Source of the DNA: a virus
DNA length: 21,147 nt
Reading direction: 5' to 3' (one strand)
Virus record (IMG/VR): IMGVR_UViG_3300008735_000120
Span: 1-21,147 of that record
Shown piece after piece: positions 8,801 through 15,600 of this stretch. Both the position numbers and the translations under genes were made by a program. The notes below the pieces were generated by a model. The model did not search any database and was not told where the DNA came from. It was given only the letters and a program-made list of their open reading frames with translations. The number at the start of each line of letters is the position of its first letter. The stretch's first letter is position 1.

Positions 8801-9346
8801 TTTTATACTAACGATTTATATTCTGAAAATAGTGATCCAGGTGTTAGTGGAACAAAAGAAGCAACAATTAGACTTGGTGTTTTAAAATACGATGTAACAG
8901 ATTATAGTTCAGGCTTCCTACCAGTAGGACCTGATCGTAGTGCTGATACGGGAACACAATACTTTACATTTGCTTTCCGTAGACAAGTTGTTGCTAACTT
9001 TGATATTAACATTACATCAAGTTCAGGCATAAGTGGATTATGGATTGCCGCACCAGGCACTGCAATTGATAGTGCTAGTGGACTAAATGGATGGATAGAT
9101 TCAAGTACAACATATGGTGGTAGTGGTGTTCCGGGCAGTGATACAGGCAATGGCGGTAACGGCAGTAATGGCTGTGCGTTTACATCAGGTGACAGAATTG
9201 CAACAGGCACATCACTAAGTGGTGGCTATACAATGACACTTGGCTCAGAGAATATGTCCAATGCTACAGGCAATGTCGTATTGGTAAGAATAGCACTAGC
9301 AAGCGGTGAATCAGTGACTGCGATAAGCATAGGGGAGGCTTCATAA
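5900..9346 (+). CDS. large virion/tail-fibre protein with PKD-like repeats
   Basis: An 1148-residue surface protein. Residues 1-120 form a marine-T4-type virion N-terminus (MAIGRVSGPML, then DLAFETDLLYLDV...RIGIN, NGNLILNANGTG, and AANKAYVDTQI). Four PKD-like units follow, each marked by WGDG or WDDG (residues 203, 307, 421, 543) with a downstream [HD]x[FY] strand. PKD domains are Ig-like adhesion modules common in surface proteins. Residues about 600-950 are further Thr/Ser/Asn-rich beta sequence. The C-terminal part ends in a Gly/Ser/Asn-rich stretch (about 1070-1100) and a conserved-looking tip. GGAG at 5890-5893 supports the start. The stop overlaps the next start by one base. Host-surface binding is the likely role, inferred from architecture. 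Confidence 0.82.
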   Translation: MAIGRVSGPMLQPNLVRQGTDLAFETDLLYLDVTNSRIGINEAAPGYSLDIAGDLQVGNIEIDTNTITTTNTNGNLILNANGTGIISVSSKVVEDVATPVAGTDAANKAYVDTQIAGLGGGTLTLGTPTDGSLTTCSAYLDWTSSTLVVDAIDDLNEVVENIRNSTFVKEVDFTADQTVGGAGLVVTLTITATGNANRYTIDWGDGNTTTGTTDSTPTHTYSSNVGSPFDVEVTAYNNSGCGTGSTATKLRAGYIIIYTANPVVSFAAYAASSGGSPITYWDDGDQVYFDNNTTNIGGATIQYTWDWDDGSSDNVISSDSAAGGSAGARLDHTFTEISEQEITRTVILTLDSHNTADPSVIPTSDNVAYKIYDTHTPEVSLSATTGINEESTSGLPITFTNNTEATIGSYATYGIQYEYQWGDGTSDTTVNVGTGGSGDTGNTISHTFALSPSDQASGTARNYTGNLRVISNHTSSPFISSNFTVHVEPDVRANIAATAVTTSDRSGDNQYDIYDYTDYNGNNRALVRATNTSQNADDYVYNWGDGSTNDTPTEDGVSAGSIGATLDHDYAGESAGNYTLAFTANGTPDLTLQSDSDSSIVFQMNATPSAPANLSTKSLTLSDSYQGSSPKLCAGFADNSTSNPLVAGAALTTTTARRYTSGTIDTNVIANAYNGLSGTLTATVNGVDKGNKTFTTALNENGTFTSLVVSDQRDANDTISSATYPTGFYQTFDAKITQALASYTVGVNDERLEHSATGNTNYVSVVYDDITATPTIDDSGTLSEGTGGTKRYVSGIPYYNTGSPTLTLTGVQVSDLTGQAYRDTSSVVEVDNGTNQESTSSAATTNSNYTYAQIDGASSMLTGGIPNADTGVASAYTIGSLSVPITTSSVRTVDRVKVRASNCNGTSSYVENTTNIQVHRSSQSGIVEQTIAVADSLGNGTYTDDGKRVFDFNADTTNTPSFNGATNFYTNDLYSENSDPGVSGTKEATIRLGVLKYDVTDYSSGFLPVGPDRSADTGTQYFTFAFRRQVVANFDINITSSSGISGLWIAAPGTAIDSASGLNGWIDSSTTYGGSGVPGSDTGNGGNGSNGCAFTSGDRIATGTSLSGGYTMTLGSENMSNATGNVVLVRIALASGESVTAISIGEAS

Positions 9347-10623
9347 TGGCCATTTCAGATAGCCAAAAAATTGACTACCTATGGAAAAAACTAGGTTACG
9401 GTGCTACCAAAACAGATACAAACGCACTTAAAAAGGCGCCTAACGAAGCGATTTCAAGTTCGTTGTTGCTACGTGGCGACAAAGTTTGGAAGGAGGCTTC
9501 AAGTATTCCTAGCACAATACCAGGATCAAGCTCCGAGGTTGTAACTGTATACACGACAAGTGCCCCACAAGAATGCACAGAAGATATTACATCAACAGCG
9601 AATAGAACTTGGAAAACAGGACTAACAGATTGGATATCACCTGAAATTGGTTCAACATACCAAGTAAAAGCTTATATACACACTAGCAGTAGTGCTGGAT
9701 CTGCCGCGTCTGGAGGCACACAGGTATTTGCTACAGGTTCTGGTAATAACGACGAATGGTTTTTTGATTATCAAAGTGGCGTATTACACTTTATTAGTAC
9801 AAACTTGCCTAATGGCGTAAGTTTTACAGGCAAGAGTGTTTATATTAGTGGTGCGAGATACACAGGTGACTTTGGCGTAGGCGGTGACTTGGGAGATTTT
9901 ACATTCTCAACAAATGTAATGTCAACAAGCACAACAAACGGTAATATACAAATTGATCCAGATGGAACAGGACAATTACAAATTGTAGGCACAAATTCTA
10001 TAGCAATGCCAAATGGCACCACAGCACAACGACCAGGATCACCATCAGCGGGCGATTTTCGTTATAACAGCACTAGTAATAAAATGGAATACTATAATGG
10101 TACTTCTTGGGTTGATTTAGAAGCAAGTAATTATGCATTAGTATCAAGTGACTCATTTACTGGCGACGGTACAACAACTGCATTTACACTGAGTTCGTCA
10201 GCAACAACAAACGGTACTATCGTTAATATTAACGGTGCTTTACAACAACCTACATCAGCATATAGTGTAAGTGGCACAACGCTTACAATGGTAGAAGCAC
10301 CACACACTGATGACATTGTAGAAGTAAGAATTTTTAGTACTTCATTAATTAGTACACAAAATTTAATTGCGGATGCTGATAATGATACAAGAATAAGAGT
10401 AGAAGCAAGTACTGACGAAGATACAATTCGTTTTGCGACAGCCGGTACCGAAGTTGCTACGATGACTACTGGTGCAACAGTTTTTGCTAATGCGGTACAA
10501 TTAGCAAGCATGACAACAACACAAAGAAACTCATTATCGGCTGCCAACGGTATGATTATTTACAATACTACAGATAACAAATTCCAAGGCTATGAAAATG
10601 GATCTTGGGCAGACTTAATATAA
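9346..10623 (+). CDS. virion structural/tail-fibre protein
   Basis: A 425-residue protein whose N-terminus (MAISDSQKIDYLWKKLGYGATKTD...LLLRGDKVW) is of a type I know from marine T4-like structural proteins, probably the attachment domain. The C-terminal half is made of modules seen elsewhere in this window: NGNIQIDPDGTG (about 204-215), TTAQRPGSP...RYNSTSNKMEYYNGTSW (about 225-255), GDGTTTAFT...TSAYSVSGTTLTMVEAP (about 273-320) and DADNDTRIRVEASTDEDTIRF (about 344-364). The last three occur in the same order near the end of the 1604-residue protein. Its ATG overlaps the preceding TAA (TAATG) behind a strong AGGGGAGG (9331-9338), so the two genes are translationally coupled and probably make partners in one fibre. 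Confidence 0.78.
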   Translation: MAISDSQKIDYLWKKLGYGATKTDTNALKKAPNEAISSSLLLRGDKVWKEASSIPSTIPGSSSEVVTVYTTSAPQECTEDITSTANRTWKTGLTDWISPEIGSTYQVKAYIHTSSSAGSAASGGTQVFATGSGNNDEWFFDYQSGVLHFISTNLPNGVSFTGKSVYISGARYTGDFGVGGDLGDFTFSTNVMSTSTTNGNIQIDPDGTGQLQIVGTNSIAMPNGTTAQRPGSPSAGDFRYNSTSNKMEYYNGTSWVDLEASNYALVSSDSFTGDGTTTAFTLSSSATTNGTIVNINGALQQPTSAYSVSGTTLTMVEAPHTDDIVEVRIFSTSLISTQNLIADADNDTRIRVEASTDEDTIRFATAGTEVATMTTGATVFANAVQLASMTTTQRNSLSAANGMIIYNTTDNKFQGYENGSWADLI

Positions 10624-10648
10624 GTTAATAAAAATATTTAAATGTTCT

Positions 10649-11332
10649 ATGATAAAAGAATTCTACTTACAAAATAAAGACAAAGTATGGAATTACGAAC
10701 CGATTCCAAGTGACAAAGATCCTGTCAATTGGGTTAATTGGGAATGTAAATATCCATGGTTAAAACTACAAATAGATGCCCCGTTTAAAGAAATGCTTGA
10801 AGAAGCAAAGAACATAAAACATATGTTTGTAGAACATCGCGATGATCAGTCACAAGGCTGGAAAAGTATTTGTTTACACGGAATTGATGATCACATAACT
10901 GGACCACCGCAAGATCATGGCTATAGCAACGACACTCTTAGAGTGTGGACAAACGCATCTAATCATTGTCCTATAACAACAAATTATTTTAAAAATACAT
11001 TTCCTTTTAGTGCATATGATAGATTAAGAATTATGTTACTTGAGCCCGGCGGATATGTTGATGTGCATTATGACGGACTTAGAGAAGATAATCCTAGTAG
11101 AGCAGTTAACTTCAGCCTTAATCACCCAAAAGACTGTCATCTAATTACAGAAAATGGAATAGTTCCATTTGAAAACACAGGCAGTATAATTCATTTTAAC
11201 ATTGCATATGACCATTGTGTTATAAACAATAGTAGTGAAGATAGATATCATATTATTGTACATGGTGCAGAAACAGATCAATTTAATAATATTGTTTTAA
11301 CCAGTTATGAAAGTCAAATTAATATTGCTTAG
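10649..11332 (+). CDS. 2-oxoglutarate/Fe(II)-dependent oxygenase, AspH-like
   Basis: A 227-residue soluble protein with the pattern of the aspartyl/asparaginyl beta-hydroxylase branch of 2OG-Fe(II) oxygenases. The features seen are RLRIMLLEPGGYVDVHYDG, giving an HxD iron motif at His140 and Asp142; a distal histidine in YDHCVINNSSEDRYH, His189; and Arg199 ten residues later, the usual 2-oxoglutarate anchor. Family members hydroxylate protein side chains or small molecules. The substrate here is unknown. It lies between tail-fibre genes and overlaps the next gene, so hydroxylation of a virion protein is one reading. No clear ribosome binding site is seen and the gene is more AT-rich than the fibre genes, suggesting later acquisition. 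Confidence 0.75.
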   Translation: MIKEFYLQNKDKVWNYEPIPSDKDPVNWVNWECKYPWLKLQIDAPFKEMLEEAKNIKHMFVEHRDDQSQGWKSICLHGIDDHITGPPQDHGYSNDTLRVWTNASNHCPITTNYFKNTFPFSAYDRLRIMLLEPGGYVDVHYDGLREDNPSRAVNFSLNHPKDCHLITENGIVPFENTGSIIHFNIAYDHCVINNSSEDRYHIIVHGAETDQFNNIVLTSYESQINIA

Positions 11333-12374
11333 AATTACAGATAAAAATTGTAAAAATATAGCAGACAGATTATGTGATTTTACAGAATTTTGTGTTCAGC
11401 AGAGATATCCTATACACTTGCAAAATGATACAGACCCTATTGTTAAAGCAGATGAAGATTATATTTTTGTTATAAAAGCAGGGCATGTGTTTTGGGATAG
11501 ATCAATTTTTGACCAATGCATTGACGAATCAAACGAAGCAGTAATAGGAAATGAAAATTGGTTTTTAATTAATTGTAAACTACTCGAAACTGATAAAGAA
11601 GCGTATATACCAACAAAAACATTTTCTAATAAAATAGAAATATTAAAAGCATATTGCTACCCAGAAAACTACTACAGTGATATAAAAAGGTTAATGGAAA
11701 ATTTAGATAATCCAATGCCTCAAGAAGTAGAACCATTCGCATTTGAATTACGTGAAGCTGTGAGAAATTTAACAGATGGATACTACATTATAAACACAGA
11801 AGAAGTTAATATATCACATAAGTTTGCATATAAGTTTGACAATTATATAGGCGTATGTGGTGGATTAAAAACTTATATTTTGTTAGGACAGGATTATTTT
11901 ACAGACAACACAAATGTTTTAATGTTTGATATTAGTCCTGCCGCAATAAAGTGGCAACAATATCTAAAAAATAACTGGGATGGTGAAATAGAATCCTTTA
12001 AACTTTTAACAAATAAATTCGTAAAGGCAAATCCAAATTTAGTAGGAATTCAAGACGGCGATCGCACAATTGAAAAATATATTAGTGAAAACAATATTAC
12101 ATCATTAGAACTAAAACAATACTGGAATAAGTTTTTAAAGTTAAATGTAGTATATAAACAATTAGATCTTTTTAATAATGAACACATTGAGGAACTTTTG
12201 GAACATACAAAAAACAAACATAATACATATTTTTGGCTTAGTAATTGTTTTCAAATGGAACGGTTAATATTTCAATACGGTTCACATATTAATTTACAAT
12301 CTGAGTTTATAAAGAGTTTTAGAAATCGTTCTAGTTCAACATGCGCCTTCGATATATCATCTGATTTATATTAA
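11307..12374 (+). CDS. uncharacterised protein with methyltransferase-like segments
   Basis: A 355-residue protein in the same operon as the oxygenase, overlapping its end by 26 bases in another frame. I do not recognise the family. The C-terminal half has a layout like a Rossmann-type SAM methyltransferase: a strand and glycine turn YIGVCGGLKTYILLG (180-194), VLMFDIS with an acidic residue after a strand (204-210), VYKQLDLFN (282-290) and TYFWLSNCF (307-315). The N-terminal part contains DYIFVIKAGHVFWDRSIF (51-68), which recalls the acceptor-side segment of glycosyltransferase-like proteins. Neither resemblance is strong. No membrane segment or signal peptide is visible. The gene is markedly AT-rich and followed by a long gene-free stretch. 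Confidence 0.6.
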   Translation: MKVKLILLRITDKNCKNIADRLCDFTEFCVQQRYPIHLQNDTDPIVKADEDYIFVIKAGHVFWDRSIFDQCIDESNEAVIGNENWFLINCKLLETDKEAYIPTKTFSNKIEILKAYCYPENYYSDIKRLMENLDNPMPQEVEPFAFELREAVRNLTDGYYIINTEEVNISHKFAYKFDNYIGVCGGLKTYILLGQDYFTDNTNVLMFDISPAAIKWQQYLKNNWDGEIESFKLLTNKFVKANPNLVGIQDGDRTIEKYISENNITSLELKQYWNKFLKLNVVYKQLDLFNNEHIEELLEHTKNKHNTYFWLSNCFQMERLIFQYGSHINLQSEFIKSFRNRSSSTCAFDISSDLY

Positions 12375-12407
12375 AATAACTCTAGTCTTGCACGTAAAAT
12401 GAAAATA

Positions 12408-12437
12408 ATATGCTACTATAATAGTTATATGCTACTA
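12408..12437 (+). repeat. 11-nt direct repeat pair
   Basis: ATATGCTACTA occurs at 12408-12418 and again at 12427-12437, a 19-base period. A related TATATGCTC forms the left arm of the palindrome at 12520. Such spacing could be a protein binding site pair or a trace of slippage. Confidence 0.6.
12417..12422 (+). promoter_or_regulatory. possible sigma-70-type -10 box
   Basis: TATAAT matches the bacterial -10 consensus exactly. A TTGCAC lies upstream at 12388-12393, but the 23-base spacing is too long for a normal -35 element. No exact TATAAATA late box precedes the 1604-residue gene, so this is the best promoter candidate in the gap, though weak. Confidence 0.25.
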
Positions 12438-12519
12438 AAATCGTTAATTTAAACGCCTTAGTTAGTATATATGTGCTAACACTATTTCTCCATAAATCCA
12501 TTTAAATATAGGCATACTG

Positions 12520-12537
12520 TATATGCTCGAGCATATA
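12520..12537. repeat. 18-bp perfect palindrome
   Basis: Each arm reads TATATGCTC from its own strand; as RNA the sequence can fold as a 7-bp stem with a UCGA loop. It sits inside the loop closed by 12496-12507/12568-12578. Confidence 0.85.
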
Positions 12538-12577
12538 GATGACCTTTATATCTCTCAATAACGTTAGATTTAAAGGA

Positions 12578-12599
12578 TCTGTCTGCAATTGCAGACAGA
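12578..12599. repeat. 22-bp perfect palindrome
   Basis: Each arm contains CTGTCTGCAA, flanked by a further T/A pair. As RNA it forms a 9-bp stem with an AAUU loop. It is the most stable of the three palindromes in this gap because of its GC pairs. No T run follows, so it is not a terminator; an operator or RNA element is possible. Confidence 0.88.
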
Positions 12600-12630
12600 A
12601 TCATTCCATAATATGTATATATGGTATATT

Positions 12631-12652
12631 AAGTCTTATATAAGACTTTTTT
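12631..12652 (+). terminator. palindrome with T run, terminator- or attenuator-like
   Basis: A perfect 18-bp palindrome (arms AAGTCTTAT) can form a 7-bp stem with an AUAU loop and runs straight into six T (12647-12652). The stem is AT-rich and only about 20 bases before the start codon at 12673, so full termination here would silence the fibre gene. An attenuator or part of a translational control hairpin is more plausible than a simple terminator. Confidence 0.4.
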
Positions 12653-12672
12653 ATAGGAATGGAGAAAAATAA

Positions 12673-15600
12673 ATGGCTTTAACTAGAATAGATACAGATC
12701 AGATTACGGATGGTGCCGTTAGTAATGCCAAAATCGCAGCTTCTGCCGCTATCGCTGGTAGTAAGTTAGAAGATGACATGACTTACGGATCAAACCTAAC
12801 TGTTTCTGGCAACCTTGTTGTTAATGGTACAACAACAACTGTTGACACTACAAATATGTCTATTGAAGATCCTCTATTAGTATTCAGTGCAAACGCTTCT
12901 GGCTCAGGCGCAGTTGACTCAGGTTTTGTTGTAGAACGTGGTGACGATACCAACGTAGGTTTAATTTGGGACGAATCCGCAGATAAATTTAACTTTATCA
13001 CAACAACAGAAACTGGTAGTACCGCAGGTAACATATCCGTTGCAGGTCAAGCAAACATTATTGCTGGCAATATTGAAGGTACTATTACAACAGCGGCTCA
13101 AAATACTATTTCATCTGCTACATCACTAGCATCTGTAGGTACAATTACCACAGGTGTTTGGTCAGCAACTGACGTTGCTGTGGCAGCTGGTGGTACAGGC
13201 GCATCAACAGCTTCTGACGCACGTACAAACCTAGGCCTAGCAATTGGCTCAGATGTACAAGCCTATGACGCACAATTAGCAGATGTCGCAGGTCTTGCTG
13301 TAACAGACGGTGGCATTATTGTTGGCGACGGTTCTAATTTCGTATTAGAAACGGGTGCAACAGCAAGAGCATCATTAGGTTTAACAATTGGTACACATGT
13401 ACAGGCATATGACGCACAATTAGCAGATGTCGCAGGTCTTGCAGTAACAGATGGCGGCATTATCGTTGGTGATGGTTCTAACTTCACATTAGAAACAGGT
13501 GCAACAGCACGAACATCACTAGGCCTAGCAATTGGTACAGACGTACAGGCATACGATGTAGAACTAGCAGCTCTTGCTGGTTTAGCATCAGCGGCCGACA
13601 AGGGTATCCAATTTACAGGCTCAGGTACAGCCGCTACTTACGACTTAACAGCCGCAGGTAAGGCGCTACTTGATGATGCTAACGCAGCCGCTCAATTAGT
13701 AACACTTGGCTTAACAGCAACCGCAGCTGAACTTAATACTTTAGATGATATCACATCAACAACCGCAGAGTTGAATATCGTAGACGGCGACACAGCCGCA
13801 ACAGCAACAACACTTGAATTGTTTGATCGTGTAGTTGTTAACGATGACGGTACTATGGTACAAGTTGCCCTAACAGATTTCGAAACATATTTCGAAAGCG
13901 CACTAGATACATTAAATAATGTAACTTCCGCTTCATCACTAGCCACAGTTGGTACAATTGGTACAGGCGTATGGAACGGCACAGCAATTGCTGATGCATA
14001 CGTTGACAATGACCTAACTATTAGTGGTGGAACAGTAAATGACTCAGTAATTGGTGGATCAACACCAGCAGCTGGTACGTTTACAACACTAACAGCCAAC
14101 GATCAGTTGGTAGTAGCCGCCGGTGCAACAATCACTGGTGATACAACAGACGAGATTACACTAGCAGTTAAAGGTGTAGGCTCACAAACAGCAAACCTAA
14201 TAACTGTTGAAATTTCCGACGGTACAGATAAATTTACTATCGCTTCCGACGGTTCAGTAGTAATTAGCGAAGACTTAACACTTGCTTCAGGTGCTACAGT
14301 GTCATCAATCTTAGATGAGGACGCAATGGGTAGTGACAGTGCAACAGCACTTGCTACACAACAATCAATTAAAGCATATGTTGATTCACAAGTTGGTTCA
14401 GCCACATTAACAGTTGCCGCTGATTCAGGTTCAGATGATGGTGTAACAGTTGGTACAGATACACTAACCTTTACTGGTGGTAATAACATTACTACAACAG
14501 TATCTGATAATGATATTAGTGTCGCATTAGACGCAACAGTATCAGGCCTAACAGCACTAAGTTCAGGTCAGTTGAATGCTGATAACATCCGTATTGATGG
14601 AAACGTTATTAGTTCAACAGACACAAATGGTAACATTACACTTACACCAGATGGTACAGGTGACGTTGTTATTTCCGGTGACTTAACAGTTAACGGTACA
14701 ACAACAACTGTAAACTCCACAGTTACAACACTAGATGATCCAATTATGACATTAGGTGGTGATACTGCTCCTGGTTCAGATGATGACAAGGACCGTGGTA
14801 TTGAGTTTAGATGGCACAATGGTTCAACCGCTAAAGTTGGTTTCTTCGGTTACGACGATTCCGTAAGCAAGTTTACATTTATCCCTGACGCAACAATCTC
14901 AGGCGAGGTTGCTTCTGGTACAGTAGGTAATGTAATCTTTGGTAACGTCGAAGGTACAATTACAACAGCCGCACAAAACAGTATTACATCTGCAACAAGT
15001 CTAGCATCCGTTGGTACAATTGGTACAGGTACATGGGAAGGCACAGACGTAGGTGTAGCACACGGTGGTACAGGTGCTTCAACAGCATCCGACGCACGTA
15101 CAAACCTAGGTGTTGCTATTGGTTCTGATGTACAGGCATATGATGCAGAACTAGCTGCTATTGCTGGTTTAACATCAGCCGCTGATAAAGGTATTCAGTT
15201 CACAGGTAGTGGTACAGCCGCAGTATATGACTTGACTTCCGCAGGTAAAGCGTTGTTGGATGACGCTGACGCCGCGGCTCAACGTACAACATTGGGTCTA
15301 GTAATTGGTACAGATGTACAAGCATATGACGCTGAATTGGCGGCCATTGCTGGTTTAACATCTGCAGCCGATAAAGGTATCCAATTTACTGGTTCAGGCA
15401 CTGCTTCAACATATGACCTAACATCAGCTGGTAAAGCATTGTTAGACGATGCTGATGCCGCCGCCCAACGTACAACCATGGGCGTAGCAATTGGTTCAGA
15501 TGTACAAGCATATGACGCAGGTCTTGCAGACATTGCTGGCTTGGCTGTAACAGACGGTAACATCATCGTAGGTGATGGCTCCAATTGGACAGCAGAAACA

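Larger units (their letters stand above)
12375..12672 (+). other. gene-free, palindrome-rich leader of the giant fibre gene
   Basis: This 298-base stretch holds no credible gene. It does hold a -10-like TATAAT, an 11-nt direct repeat, three perfect palindromes (12520-12537, 12578-12599, 12631-12648), and a hairpin with G-U pairs at 12461-12480. Two longer-range pairings can be drawn: 12496-12507 with 12568-12578 (11 bp, one bulge), and 12602-12610 with 12652-12661 (9 bp, one bulge). Read as RNA, the region forms a compact multi-hairpin leader ending at the ribosome binding site. A structured 5' untranslated region or small RNA is likely. No known riboswitch or ribozyme consensus was recognised. 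Confidence 0.6.

Noticed and set aside
10642-10680. Alternative ATG at 10642 before the oxygenase
   Set aside because: It is in another frame and stops after about a dozen codons; the ATG at 10649 opens the conserved enzyme.
12488-12500. CATAAATC as a late promoter for the giant fibre gene
   Set aside because: It differs from TATAAATA at two positions, lies about 170 bases before the start and precedes the hairpins; it is weaker than the boxes elsewhere in the window.
12578-12599. 22-bp palindrome as an insertion-sequence end or phage attachment site
   Set aside because: No transposase or integrase gene, no target duplication and no second copy is visible in the window.
12461-12661. tRNA or hammerhead ribozyme in the palindrome-rich gap
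   Set aside because: No cloverleaf with a TTCGA-type T loop can be drawn, and no CTGANGA...GAAA hammerhead core is present.
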